The notes under the pieces: model-generated
Databases searched by the model: none
Told to the model about the DNA's origin: nothing
The model's input: the letters and a program-made list of their open reading frames with translations, nothing else
Made by a program: the position numbers and the translations under genes
Part shown: positions 8,613-17,487 of the stretch, one piece after another
Layout of the letters: each line of letters opens with the position of its first letter
Numbering within the stretch: position 1 is the first letter of the stretch
From: Secundilactobacillus angelensis
Lineage (GTDB): Bacteria > Bacillota > Bacilli > Lactobacillales > Lactobacillaceae
Direction: 5' to 3'
DNA: 60,319 nt
NCBI RefSeq assembly: GCF_012641075.1
Contig: NZ_JAAXLJ010000014.1
Span: forward strand, 1 to 60,319

Positions 8613-10499
8613 CTAACCGAATGAAATGCCGTCAGTGAATTGACTGTTATACAGATCCGCATAGAAGCCATTCTGCTTGAGCAAGGCATCATGAGTACCA
8701 GTTTCAACGATTGAACCATGGTTCATCACAATGATGTTGTCAGCATTTTGAATCGTTGACAGCCGGTGAGCCACAACGAAACTGGTCCGATCTTTGAGTA
8801 ACAGCCTCATGGCGTGTTGAATCTGAACCTCGGTACGTGTATCAACAGAACTAGTCGCTTCATCCAAAATCAGAATTTCCGGATTGGCAACAAAGGCTCT
8901 GGCGATGGTAATCAACTGTCGCTGACCTTGAGAAATGTTGGAAGCATCCTCGTTTAGAATGGTGTTGTAACCATCTGGCAATCGTCGTACGAATTCATCC
9001 ACGTGGGCTGCCTTAGCGGCGTTAATGACTTGTTCTTCAGTGGCGTCTTCACGGCCATATTTGATGTTATCAAAGATTGTGCCGGTAAATAACCAAGTAT
9101 CTTGAAGTACCATGGCAAAGTGAGAAAGCAAATCTTCTCGGTCCATGTTACGGGTATCTTGACCATTCAGTAGAATAGCGCCGCCTTTAACATCGTAAAA
9201 GCGTTCCAGCAAATTGATGATAGTTGTTTTGCCGGCACCAGTAGGACCGACAATAGCGACTTGCTGCCCTGGTTTGACGGTCAGACTATAGTCTTTCATC
9301 AATAGGTCGTCACCTTCGTAACCGAATTTCACATGATCCATTTCCAACAGATTGTCGGTTTGTTTAACCGGTGAATCGTTAGAAGTATCCTTCATTTCTT
9401 CTTGATCTAGAACGTCAAAGACCCGTTCTGCAGAGGCAATGGTGGATTGAATCGTGTTCATCAAGTTGGCTAGTTGTGAAATTGGTTGTGAGAATTGGTT
9501 GGTATATTGCAGGAAGGCCTGAACGTTACCAAGAGTGATATTACCGTTAGCAACGGAGATACCACCAATAATGGCAACAAAAACGTAACCAATGTTATTC
9601 AAGAACATCATTAACGGCATGATGATACCGGAAATAAACTGCGCTTTCCAAGCTGATTGATAGTAGACTTTGTTTTGTTTCTCAAAGGAATCGATGGTGT
9701 CTTTTTCCTTGTTGAAACTCTTTAAAACTTGCTGACCTGAATAGTTTTCTTCAACTTGGTCGTTCATCAAACCCAAACTCTTTTGCTGACTGGCAAAGAA
9801 TTTTTGTGATTTTGGTGCCACAATGCCCACAATAATTAAACTCAGTGGAATTGTCACCAACGCAATCAGTGTTAGCTTCCAACTGATGGTAAGCATCATC
9901 CATAGTGTCCCAATGAAAGTGACGGTTGAAGTGACAGCTTGCGTCAGACTTTGTTGCAACGTGTTAGCAATATTATCCATATCGTTAACCGCACGGCTCA
10001 TAATGTCACCGTTACTATGGGTATCATAGTAGCGGATAGGGACGATTCGCATTTTTTCCTTCATCCGACGCCGAAGTTTGTAAACCGTTTTTTGAGAAAT
10101 CAGGGTCATGATCCACTGCTGTAAGAAACTGAAAACGGCAGAAGTCAGATACATGACACCCACGATGATAATGATGTGAATGATCTTGTCGTAATTAATC
10201 GGGAGATGAGTGAGATTGAAACCGGCTTTTTGTTGGGATTGTCCCTTCATCACACCAGTGAAAATCTCAGTAGTGGCTTCACCTAAAATCTTAGGGGTTC
10301 GAATCTGGAAGACGACACTGGTAATGGCAAAAATTAGTACCAGAATCAAGCCGACAATACGATCAGACATGTAACTCATTAATCGGCGAGTCGTGCCCCA
10401 AAAGTTCTTGGGTTTTTCGACCAGACCATGGCCGTGACCATGACCAGGACCGCCGACATTGGTAGGACGAGTGGATTGCTTTGATTTTGAATCAGCCAT
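8613..10499 (-). CDS. ABC exporter half-transporter, consensus-site subunit (LmrD/YfiC-like)
   Basis: 628 aa: about six TM helices followed by an ABC ATPase. Walker A is GPTGAGKTT, Walker B is ILILDEATSS with the catalytic Glu, and the H-loop His is present (VVAHRLST). The signature is the unusual NISQGQ rather than LSGGQ. Together with the degenerate partner encoded just upstream, this is the pattern of heterodimeric exporters such as LmrCD. A His/Gly-rich N-terminal tail (GHGHGHG) precedes the first TM helix and could bind metal, though this is not a known functional element. The start codon overlaps the stop of the upstream ABC gene (TAATG), so the two are translationally coupled. Multidrug or lipid export is likely; the substrate is unknown. 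Confidence 0.92.
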   Translation of the reverse strand: MADSKSKQSTRPTNVGGPGHGHGHGLVEKPKNFWGTTRRLMSYMSDRIVGLILVLIFAITSVVFQIRTPKILGEATTEIFTGVMKGQSQQKAGFNLTHLPINYDKIIHIIIIVGVMYLTSAVFSFLQQWIMTLISQKTVYKLRRRMKEKMRIVPIRYYDTHSNGDIMSRAVNDMDNIANTLQQSLTQAVTSTVTFIGTLWMMLTISWKLTLIALVTIPLSLIIVGIVAPKSQKFFASQQKSLGLMNDQVEENYSGQQVLKSFNKEKDTIDSFEKQNKVYYQSAWKAQFISGIIMPLMMFLNNIGYVFVAIIGGISVANGNITLGNVQAFLQYTNQFSQPISQLANLMNTIQSTIASAERVFDVLDQEEMKDTSNDSPVKQTDNLLEMDHVKFGYEGDDLLMKDYSLTVKPGQQVAIVGPTGAGKTTIINLLERFYDVKGGAILLNGQDTRNMDREDLLSHFAMVLQDTWLFTGTIFDNIKYGREDATEEQVINAAKAAHVDEFVRRLPDGYNTILNEDASNISQGQRQLITIARAFVANPEILILDEATSSVDTRTEVQIQHAMRLLLKDRTSFVVAHRLSTIQNADNIIVMNHGSIVETGTHDALLKQNGFYADLYNSQFTDGISFG

Positions 10500-12232
10500 T
10501 ATTCAGCATCCCCCTCTCTGATTTGTGATTTGATAATTTCTTGATAGACTTCGTTAGTCTTTCTTAATTCATCATGAGTACCCTTACCGACAAGTTGACC
10601 GTTGTCGAGTACCAGAATTAAATCAGCGTCTGCTACGGTAGCAATACGTTGGGCAACGATGACAGTGATGCTTTGCTGAATATGCTTGTCCTGACGTAAC
10701 GCTGCACGCAGGTCAGCATCAGTCTTAAAGTCTAGAGCTGAGAAGGAGTCATCGAAGACGTAGATGGCTGACTGCTTCACTAATGCACGAGCAATTGCCA
10801 ATCGTTGTCGTTGACCACCGGAGAAGTTGCCGCCGCCCTGTTCAACGTACATATCAAGCCCATCAGGATCTTCTTCAACGAAGTCACGAGCACGGGCAAT
10901 GTCCAGAGCGTGCCAAATTTCATCGTCGGTAGCGTCTGGTTTCCCGTATTTCATATTTTCTCTTAGTGAACCCGTGAATAGCGTTGCTTTTTGTGGGACT
11001 AAAGAAACAGCATCACGAAGCTTTTCTGGTGCCAGTTGAGTGATGTCAACACCGTCGATTTTAATTTGACCCTTTTCAAGATCATAAAACCGGGGAATCA
11101 GATTAATCAAAGTTGACTTACCAGAACCCGTACCGCCAATGATGGCAACAGTTTGCCCACTTTTAGCGCTGAAATCAATGTCTGTTAAAGCAGACTTTTC
11201 TGCACCAACGTAGCGGTACGAAACGTGATCGAATGCCAAACTGTGATCGGCGTCTGCAACTAACGCTTTCGGGTTGTCAGCAACCTTCATGGTAGATTGT
11301 AAGTCGAAGACCTGTTGGATTCGCTTGGCAGATGCTTGTGCCCGTGGAATAAAGATCAAGACCATGGACAGCATCATAAAGCTCATTAGAATCTGCATGG
11401 CATATGTCATGAAGGCAATTAAATTACCCACTTGCATGGCTTGGTTACCAATTAAGTGTGCCCCAAATAAAATGATTGCAACGTTGGTCCCACTCATGAT
11501 CAGCGTCATGACAGGGAAGGCCAATGCTAACAAAGTGTTAACGTTAATGGCATTATTGGTGTAATCAACGTTAGCGTCTTCGAAACGATCTTGTTCAAAT
11601 TGGTCTTGGCGAAAAGCCCGGATGACCCGGACACCGGTCAAACCTTCACGGAAAATCCGGTTGATTCGGTCAGTCTTCGTTTGCATGGCTTGGAACATTG
11701 GCATCGCAAACTTCAACATGATACCCATGAAAAGGGCTAGTAAAGGTAACGAAACCAAGAAAACTAGGGTTAACGTGTGGTTTTTACCATAGGCTAAAAG
11801 GCTGGCCCCAATCAGCATGATAGGCGCCATAATCATCATTCTTAACATCATGATAGCGACGTTTTGGATTTGAACCACATCGTTAGTGGTTCGAGTAATT
11901 AATGAAGAAGTTTCAATTTGATCGTACTCGTCAGTTGAAAAGTTCATTACTTTACGATAAATGTCACTCCGCAAGTTTTGGCCGAGCTTTTGTGACGTTG
12001 TGGAAGCTAGGAGAACGTTACAGATGGCCGCAACAATACTAAGTAATGAAAAACCAACCATTTTCATTCCGACTTTCCAGATATAGCTGATATTACCAGT
12101 TGCAACCCCGTTATTAACAATGTCAGAGGTCAAACTAGGCAGGTTCAGGTTTGCGATAACCTGAATGGTCATGAATATAATCGCACCGATAACGGCTAGA
12201 TAGGAGACACGACCCTTGGCAATTTTGAGCAT
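10499..12232 (-). CDS. ABC exporter half-transporter, degenerate-site subunit (LmrC/YfiB-like)
   Basis: 577 aa: N-terminal TM domain of about six helices and a C-terminal ATPase. Walker A (GGTGSGKST, starting near residue 366) and the signature NFSGGQ are normal. The Walker B carboxylate is Asp instead of Glu (VFDDSFSALD, near residue 495), and the H-loop His is replaced by Gln (IVAQRIATV). These changes are those expected of the half that forms the non-hydrolysing site in a heterodimer, matched by the non-canonical signature in the partner gene. The start has a GGAG site 7-8 nt upstream. First gene of a three-gene minus-strand run ending at the terminator near 7610. Confidence 0.93.
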   Translation of the reverse strand: MLKIAKGRVSYLAVIGAIIFMTIQVIANLNLPSLTSDIVNNGVATGNISYIWKVGMKMVGFSLLSIVAAICNVLLASTTSQKLGQNLRSDIYRKVMNFSTDEYDQIETSSLITRTTNDVVQIQNVAIMMLRMMIMAPIMLIGASLLAYGKNHTLTLVFLVSLPLLALFMGIMLKFAMPMFQAMQTKTDRINRIFREGLTGVRVIRAFRQDQFEQDRFEDANVDYTNNAINVNTLLALAFPVMTLIMSGTNVAIILFGAHLIGNQAMQVGNLIAFMTYAMQILMSFMMLSMVLIFIPRAQASAKRIQQVFDLQSTMKVADNPKALVADADHSLAFDHVSYRYVGAEKSALTDIDFSAKSGQTVAIIGGTGSGKSTLINLIPRFYDLEKGQIKIDGVDITQLAPEKLRDAVSLVPQKATLFTGSLRENMKYGKPDATDDEIWHALDIARARDFVEEDPDGLDMYVEQGGGNFSGGQRQRLAIARALVKQSAIYVFDDSFSALDFKTDADLRAALRQDKHIQQSITVIVAQRIATVADADLILVLDNGQLVGKGTHDELRKTNEVYQEIIKSQIREGDAE

Positions 12233-12353
12233 TGCAGAATCTCCTTTCGAGTGTATAAAAACATATGCAACGAACTATTGTACACCTATTTGGCGAAAAA
12301 ACACGCAATAAAATTCGCTTTTTTAAGGGTTAATATTTCATCCTTTTTTGTAG

Positions 12354-12382
12354 TTGCATTTTAGAACGTATGTTCGTATAAT
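12354..12382 (+). promoter_or_regulatory. Strong promoter with an embedded LexA (SOS) box
   Basis: TTGCAT-N17-TATAAT. The spacer holds the palindrome GAACGTATGTTC (12364-12375) followed by G. This fits the Gram-positive LexA/DinR box CGAAC-N4-GTTCG at all but the first base. A repressor there would sit between -35 and -10. It drives the 45-codon ORF at 12415. Confidence 0.8.
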
Positions 12383-12414
12383 GGATATAAATAAACGTGA
12401 AGAGGTGCCTGATA

Positions 12415-12552
12415 ATGACAAATAATAATGATGTCCTGATCCACTTGCCACAATCGGTTGATATTAATGAATTTGCTCATATTTTGGAGACTGCGTTTGA
12501 AGAACACGGCATCGAATCCTATCAGGTGAGTTATCAGTTGCATCAAAAGTAA
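12415..12552 (+). CDS. Small acidic protein, probably SOS-induced
   Basis: 45 codons, MTNNNDVLIH... to ...YQVSYQLHQK. An AGAGGTG site stands about 8 nt before the ATG, a near-consensus promoter with a LexA box lies just upstream, and a strong hairpin terminator follows within 30 nt. So it has every element of a self-standing gene despite its size. There is no signal peptide, TM helix or cysteine. Composition is acidic, with a predicted helix in the middle (VDINEFAHILETAFEEHG). Residues such as DVLIHLPQSVDINEF do not match a family I know; it is not YneA-like, because that protein has a TM helix and LysM domain. A role in the DNA-damage response is inferred only from the operator. Confidence 0.72.
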   Translation: MTNNNDVLIHLPQSVDINEFAHILETAFEEHGIESYQVSYQLHQK

Positions 12553-12582
12553 GCATTGTTGATTATTTAGCATTGCATCTTA

Positions 12583-12615
12583 AAAGCGGGCACCCATAGT
12601 CGGGATACCCGCTTT
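12583..12615. terminator. Bidirectional terminator
   Basis: Outer stem AAAGCGGG/CCCGCTTT with an inner CCC/GGG pairing. It lies between the small ORF and the convergent UPF0340 gene. Confidence 0.75.
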
Positions 12616-12632
12616 CAATTTTGATAAAAATA

Positions 12633-13193
12633 TTAACGTTGATCCGCTGGCATATCGTAAATGGCGCGTGGCCCACCAATCAACTTTGGTCGTGATGTTA
12701 GGAAAGTGGTGTGAGCAGCACCAATTTCCTTTACAGAAGTCTTTACCGGAATCTGAACCCAGCGAACGTGCATGCCAATTTGTGTGTCACCAATGTCCAT
12801 ACCGCCATCGGCTACGACTCGTTCAACTTCAACGGGATCTTTAAAAGCCTTGTAAGCAGCTACTTGACCAGCGCCACCCGCGTGCAGTTGAGGGACTACG
12901 GAGACGATTTCATAGCCGCGGCGATCAGCCACTTCTCTTTCGAGCAATAGTGCTCGATTGATATGTTGACAGCCCTGAACAGCAAGGTTAAGGTGATGGT
13001 CTTTCAAAATTGGCAGTAGGGTGTTAATTACGGTATCGCCAACTTCTTGATTGGAGTTTTGCCCCATCCAAGAGCCCATTACCTCGCTAGAGCTAAAACC
13101 AAGAACGAATAAGCCGTTTTCGGGTAAGTTCACTTGATCAAAGTATTCGTTGAGAGCAGTTGTTAATGAGGTCTTAATGTCATCTGAAGTCAT
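12633..13193 (-). CDS. UPF0340 / TIGR01440 family protein (YwlG-like)
   Basis: 186 aa, full length for UPF0340 (DUF436), a widely conserved Firmicute family of unknown function. Typical features are the GFSSSEVMGSWMG segment, the QGCQHINRALLLER motif, and the C-terminal HTTFLTSRPKLIGGPRAIY. No signal peptide or TM helix; cytosolic. The SD (AGGAG) is about 13 nt from the ATG, longer than usual, but no better start is in frame. It is monocistronic between a terminator and the divergent PTS operon. I cannot assign a reaction. Confidence 0.88.
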   Translation of the reverse strand: MTSDDIKTSLTTALNEYFDQVNLPENGLFVLGFSSSEVMGSWMGQNSNQEVGDTVINTLLPILKDHHLNLAVQGCQHINRALLLEREVADRRGYEIVSVVPQLHAGGAGQVAAYKAFKDPVEVERVVADGGMDIGDTQIGMHVRWVQIPVKTSVKEIGAAHTTFLTSRPKLIGGPRAIYDMPADQR

Positions 13194-13365
13194 GATATTT
13201 TTGATACTCCTTCCAATCCATATGTAAAGTTACCAGTTAATCATACCTTCATAGGATGGGAATTACAATCGGCAGGACTTGGGAAATGTCTAGTTAGTTG
13301 TGTCAATAAATGTAGTGTGCTGTCGCAATTATATCAGTGCCCGTTATTTACCGTTGGCAGGGTAG

Positions 13366-13394
13366 TTGTGAAATAGTTCCTTAGCTTATATAAT
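13366..13394 (+). promoter_or_regulatory. Promoter of the PTS operon
   Basis: TTGTGA-N17-TATAAT about 40 nt upstream of the first PTS gene. No antiterminator (RAT) hairpin or convincing cre site was seen near it. Confidence 0.65.
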
Positions 13395-13433
13395 CAAGTC
13401 AGGAATTAGTTGACGGTTAAAGCGGGGGTGTAA

Positions 13434-13883
13434 GTGTTGCTGGATTTATTGAACACAAAAACATTGCAGGTTGCGGATGGACTGGGCCTTAGCTGGGAAG
13501 CGGCGATTAAATTGGCTGCCCGGCCACTCGTCAATTCAAAAACGATTGAGCCAGCATATGTTGAATCAATTATTGATGTTGTAAAAGACAAAGGAACCTA
13601 CATGAATATCGGTCCGCTGATTGTTTTAGCACATGCTAGGCCTAGTAGCGCTGTTCACGGAATTGGACTGTCGTTGTTGAAGACTAACTCACCCGTTAAT
13701 TTTGTAGATGCAGAACACCCCGTCAAACTCTGGTTTGTTTTAACTGCTACTGATAGTCACAGTCACCTGGGCGTCATTCAACAGTTAATGGAACTCTTAA
13801 CGAACAAAGAGGCCGTAAAAGAAGTGTTAGAAGCTAGAACGGTCCATCAAATACTGATGATATTAAAGAGCATTGAGTCATAA
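13434..13883 (+). CDS. PTS EIIA component, ascorbate/Ula family
   Basis: About 149 aa, a single EIIA domain of the mannitol-fructose fold as in UlaC. The phosphorylated His is in LAHARPSS (near residue 66), and the second conserved His region is TATDSHSHLG. It receives phosphate from HPr and passes it to the EIIB encoded next. The start is either GTG 13434 or TTG 13437; the G-rich SD-like stretch at 13424-13430 sits better for the TTG. First gene of IIA-IIB-IIC-EI. No ula catabolic genes (lactonase, decarboxylase, epimerase) are nearby, so ascorbate is only the family name and the sugar is unknown. Confidence 0.88.
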   Translation: MLLDLLNTKTLQVADGLGLSWEAAIKLAARPLVNSKTIEPAYVESIIDVVKDKGTYMNIGPLIVLAHARPSSAVHGIGLSLLKTNSPVNFVDAEHPVKLWFVLTATDSHSHLGVIQQLMELLTNKEAVKEVLEARTVHQILMILKSIES

Positions 13884-13911
13884 AGTTGCTTACATTATAG
13901 GAGGAAAAACA

Positions 13912-14217
13912 ATGAAAATTCTTGCAGTATGCCAAAGCGGTTTAGGAACGAGCTTCATGGTTCAAATGAATATTCAAGCTATTTTGAAAGCAGAAAAGGT
14001 AGATACCAGTGGCATTGAACTTGACCACTCTGACGTGGGTAGCGCTACCGCCGATGCGGCTGATTACTTTTTCGTCGAGTCCACACTAGCTGATGCTGTT
14101 GCTAGTTTACCTAAGGACCGCACCGTGCTATTAAAGTCATTGATCGACAAAGAGGAAACTAAAGCGCACGTCAATGATATTCTCGATAAGGAAGGTATTC
14201 AGTATACCGCTGAATAA
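13912..14217 (+). CDS. PTS EIIB component, ascorbate/galactitol-type
   Basis: 101 aa. The EIIB signature is at the N-terminus: MKILAVCQSGLGTS, with Cys7 as the phosphorylated residue. The start is the ATG at 13912, with AGGAGG 8 nt upstream. A longer in-frame reading from 13873 overlaps the previous gene and lacks an SD. The family matches UlaB-like proteins. It transfers phosphate from EIIA to the sugar during transport by the EIIC encoded 27 nt downstream. Confidence 0.9.
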   Translation: MKILAVCQSGLGTSFMVQMNIQAILKAEKVDTSGIELDHSDVGSATADAADYFFVESTLADAVASLPKDRTVLLKSLIDKEETKAHVNDILDKEGIQYTAE

Positions 14218-14244
14218 CCATCTTTATATGGAGGGAATTATCGC

Positions 14245-15606
14245 ATGAAAGCTATTTTGAACTTATTCGTCAGCGTTGCTTCTCAACCAGCTATTTTGGT
14301 TGCTCTGATTGCTATGCTTGGTCTTCTCCTTCAAAAGAAGAAGGCGACTGCAGTGATTCAGGGCACCATCAAAACGTTCGTTGGTTTTCTAGTTCTAACT
14401 GGTGGTGCTGGAATTTTAAGTACTTCCTTACAACCCTTTGCTAAGATGTTTAAATTTGCGTTGCACGTTCAAGGGGTCGTTCCCAGTAATGAAGCCGTGG
14501 TTGCCATGGCACTGGTGAAATATGGCAGCACTACTGCCTTGATTATGCTGGTCGGCATGATTGTTAATATTTTATTAGCTCGTTTTACAGCCTTTAAGTA
14601 CATTTTTCTAACTGGTCAGGCAATGTTGTACGTATCATGTATGACCGCGGTTATTTTGGTTAGCGCGCATTTAGGTACCGGACTGATCACCATCGTTTTA
14701 GGCGGTATTTTTGAAGGGACGTTGTTGACGATTACACCGGCTCTGACCCAGCCATTTATGCGGCGGATTACCGGTGGTGATGACGTGGCTATGGGGCACA
14801 CCGGTAACATAGGCTATGCCACAGCTGGATTGATGGGTAAATGGTTTGGTGACCCCAAGAAAAGTACGGAAGACCTGAACATTCCAAAGAGTTTTGGGTT
14901 TCTCCGCGATTCAACCGTTTCGATTACGTTACTTATGAGCATTGTTTATATTGTTTTGGCGATTGTTGCAGGACCAAGCTTCGTCGGTAAAAACCTTAGT
15001 GGCGGCACAAATTACATTATTTATGCGCTGGTTCAGGCAGGAACCTTTGCTGCAGGATTCGTTGTTGTGCTACAAGGGGTTCGAATGATCTTGGCTGAAA
15101 TTGTGCCGGCGTTCCAGGGGATTGCACAGAAACTGGTGCCTGATTCAAAACCAGCGTTGGACGTCCCAATCATCTTTCCTTATGCGCCTAACGCAGTGTT
15201 ACTAGGTTTCTTCGTTAGTTTCATTGTTGGGACACTGTCCATGTTTGCAATGATAGCTATGGGAACAACCGTTATTATTCCGGGTGTAGTTGGCCACTTT
15301 TTCTGTGGCGCTGCTGCTGGAATTTATGGTAATTCTACTGGTGGTCGACGTGGTGCCATTATTGGTGCAGCTGTGAACAGTTTACTGATCAGTTGGTTAC
15401 CGCTGTTTATCTTGCCAGTTTTGGGTACACTCCAGTTATCAGCATCGACATTTGCTGATACTGACTACCTGATTCCCGGAATATTACTGGGTAATCTTGG
15501 TAGTTTGGGTCAAGTTGGCATTATTACTGGCATCCTAGTATTCGTATTCTGTGTGTTGGTTGCTAGTCATATTGTGACCGTTAAAAAGCGCTCTAACGGC
15601 AATTAG
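14245..15606 (+). CDS. PTS EIIC permease, UlaA/SgaT family
   Basis: 453 aa, with 10-11 hydrophobic segments and the typical UlaA start: two short N-terminal helices followed by QKKKATAVIQGTIKTFVGFLVL. Other family marks are GHTGNIGYA and FCGAAAGIYGNSTGGRRGA. Length is normal for the ascorbate-type EIIC. It forms the membrane channel that takes up and phosphorylates the sugar with the two preceding components. The SD is a GGAGG 8 nt upstream. Substrate unknown: the operon brings no catabolic enzyme to guide a guess. Confidence 0.9.
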   Translation: MKAILNLFVSVASQPAILVALIAMLGLLLQKKKATAVIQGTIKTFVGFLVLTGGAGILSTSLQPFAKMFKFALHVQGVVPSNEAVVAMALVKYGSTTALIMLVGMIVNILLARFTAFKYIFLTGQAMLYVSCMTAVILVSAHLGTGLITIVLGGIFEGTLLTITPALTQPFMRRITGGDDVAMGHTGNIGYATAGLMGKWFGDPKKSTEDLNIPKSFGFLRDSTVSITLLMSIVYIVLAIVAGPSFVGKNLSGGTNYIIYALVQAGTFAAGFVVVLQGVRMILAEIVPAFQGIAQKLVPDSKPALDVPIIFPYAPNAVLLGFFVSFIVGTLSMFAMIAMGTTVIIPGVVGHFFCGAAAGIYGNSTGGRRGAIIGAAVNSLLISWLPLFILPVLGTLQLSASTFADTDYLIPGILLGNLGSLGQVGIITGILVFVFCVLVASHIVTVKKRSNGN

Positions 15607-15667
15607 ATTCGATAATCGATTAAAGACGGCTTTCTTCAGTGAATTTTTAGGAATAGAGGTAGCTAAT

Positions 15668-17389
15668 TTGTCAGTGAAAATCAAGGGAATTGCAGCCAGC
15701 GATGGAATCGGTATTGCAAAGGCTTACCTATTAGTCACACCGGATTTAAGCTTTAAAAAGGTGACTGATGCTGATCCTGATCTTGAAATTGAGCGGTTAC
15801 ACCAGGCGCTTGATGCCTCAATTACAGACTTTAAGACGATTAAAAATCGTGCTGAGGGTCATATGGATAAAGAAGTACTGGTTATTTTTGACGCGCATAT
15901 CGCGTTGTTAACCGACCCGGAAATGATTAAGCAGATTGAACAGCTGATCCAAACCAAAAAAATTAACGCAGAGCAGGCATTGAAGCAAGTTACAGACACC
16001 TTCATTAATGCACTTGAGGCAATGAAAGAAAATCAGTACATGCAGGAACGAGCCGCAGATGTCCGTGCTGTTACTAACCGTGTGCTAAGTCACTTATTAG
16101 GGAAAAAATTACCTGATTTAGGTGGAATCAATACACCGGTTGTATTGGTCGCCCATGAAATAACGCCATCGGATACATCACAGATGGATCAGCGGTATAT
16201 CAAGGGGATTGTTACTGACCTGGGTGGTCGAACCAGTCATTCTGCTATCATGTCGCGGACACTTGAAATACCAGCAGTCGTGGGGACTAGTGATGCCACT
16301 CAAAAAATTCAAAATGACGAGACAGTTATCTTAGACGGTCTAACTGGCGAAGCAATTAGTAATCCAACGGTTGATGAAATGAAGGATTATCAGCGGCAAG
16401 CAGATGATTTTGAAGTCCAACGTGCGCAATGGGCAAAGTTAGTGGATGCGCCATCGGTTTCGGCAGATGGTAAGCAGTTCGAAATTGCTTCAAATATTGG
16501 GACGATAGCTGATATGGCAGATGTTTTAAAGGCTGGTTCGGATGCTGTTGGCTTATTTCGTTCAGAGTTTCTATATATGGACAGCAGTAATTTACCGACT
16601 GAAGAAGAGCAGTTTAATGCTTATAAGCGAGTCGTTAAAGTAATGAACGGCAAGCCAGTAGTCGTCAGAACTATGGATATCGGTGGTGACAAACAGTTAA
16701 GCTATTTGCACTTACCTGAAGAAATGAACCCGTTTCTTGGTTATCGTGCAATCCGAATTTCATTGCAGCGACAGTCTATTTTCCGAACTCAGTTACGCGC
16801 TTTGATCCGGGCTTCTAAGTATGGTCAACTGCGAATCATGTTTCCCATGATTGCGACTTTGGAAGAGTTTAGACAGGCAAAGACCATTTTTATTGAGGAA
16901 AGACAAAAGTTGCAGGCAACTGATCCAGGTATCGGTGATGACATTAAATTAGGGATGATGATTGAAGTACCTGCAGCTGCCATTTTTGCTGAAGGATTTG
17001 CCAAAGAAGTTGATTTCTTTAGTATCGGGACTAACGATTTAATTCAGTACACCTTCGCTGCTGATAGGGGCAATGAGTGTGTTTCCTATTTATATCAGCC
17101 CTACAACCCGGCGTTATTAAAGCTGATTAAACACGTGATTGACGCTGCTCACAAAGAGGGCAAGATTGCTGCCATGTGCGGTGAAATGGCTGGTGATGCG
17201 ATTGCACTACCACTATTGATGGGGATGGGACTTGATGAATATTCAATGAGCTCTAGTTCAGTTCTCCGAACCCGGAGTGCTATGCGTTCACTCAATACTA
17301 AGAAATGTGCTCAGTTAGTTGATCAAGTTTTAAGTAACGCGTTAACTAACGAAGACACGATTAAGATGGTCAAGACTTTTCTTAAATAA
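15668..17389 (+). CDS. Phosphoenolpyruvate-protein phosphotransferase (Enzyme I), operon-linked paralogue
   Basis: 573 aa, complete EI. It carries the GIAASDGI start, the phosphorylated His in GGRTSHSAIMSR, the PEP-binding RTMDIGGDK and FLGYRAIR blocks, and the active-site Cys in AAMCGEMAGD. It autophosphorylates from PEP and donates to HPr. The start is TTG 15668 with AGAGGT 7 nt upstream. Normally ptsI follows ptsH; here there is no ptsH and the gene ends a PTS permease operon, so it is probably a second, operon-dedicated EI rather than the housekeeping copy. Residue choices such as the Ala before MCGEMAGD are ordinary, and I see no sign of inactivation. Confidence 0.93.
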   Translation: MSVKIKGIAASDGIGIAKAYLLVTPDLSFKKVTDADPDLEIERLHQALDASITDFKTIKNRAEGHMDKEVLVIFDAHIALLTDPEMIKQIEQLIQTKKINAEQALKQVTDTFINALEAMKENQYMQERAADVRAVTNRVLSHLLGKKLPDLGGINTPVVLVAHEITPSDTSQMDQRYIKGIVTDLGGRTSHSAIMSRTLEIPAVVGTSDATQKIQNDETVILDGLTGEAISNPTVDEMKDYQRQADDFEVQRAQWAKLVDAPSVSADGKQFEIASNIGTIADMADVLKAGSDAVGLFRSEFLYMDSSNLPTEEEQFNAYKRVVKVMNGKPVVVRTMDIGGDKQLSYLHLPEEMNPFLGYRAIRISLQRQSIFRTQLRALIRASKYGQLRIMFPMIATLEEFRQAKTIFIEERQKLQATDPGIGDDIKLGMMIEVPAAAIFAEGFAKEVDFFSIGTNDLIQYTFAADRGNECVSYLYQPYNPALLKLIKHVIDAAHKEGKIAAMCGEMAGDAIALPLLMGMGLDEYSMSSSSVLRTRSAMRSLNTKKCAQLVDQVLSNALTNEDTIKMVKTFLK

Positions 17390-17430
17390 CAGGCTGTGAT
17401 ACCGCTTGGTAGATTCAAAAATAAACCACA

Positions 17431-17469
17431 AAAAACGTCATTTCGAGTTCTTATCGGGATGACGTTTTT
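17431..17469. terminator. Bidirectional terminator
   Basis: AAAAACGTCAT/ATGACGTTTTT stem of 11 bp between the EI gene and the convergent binding-protein gene. Confidence 0.85.
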
Positions 17470-17487
17470 GGGCTACATAGATAGAAT

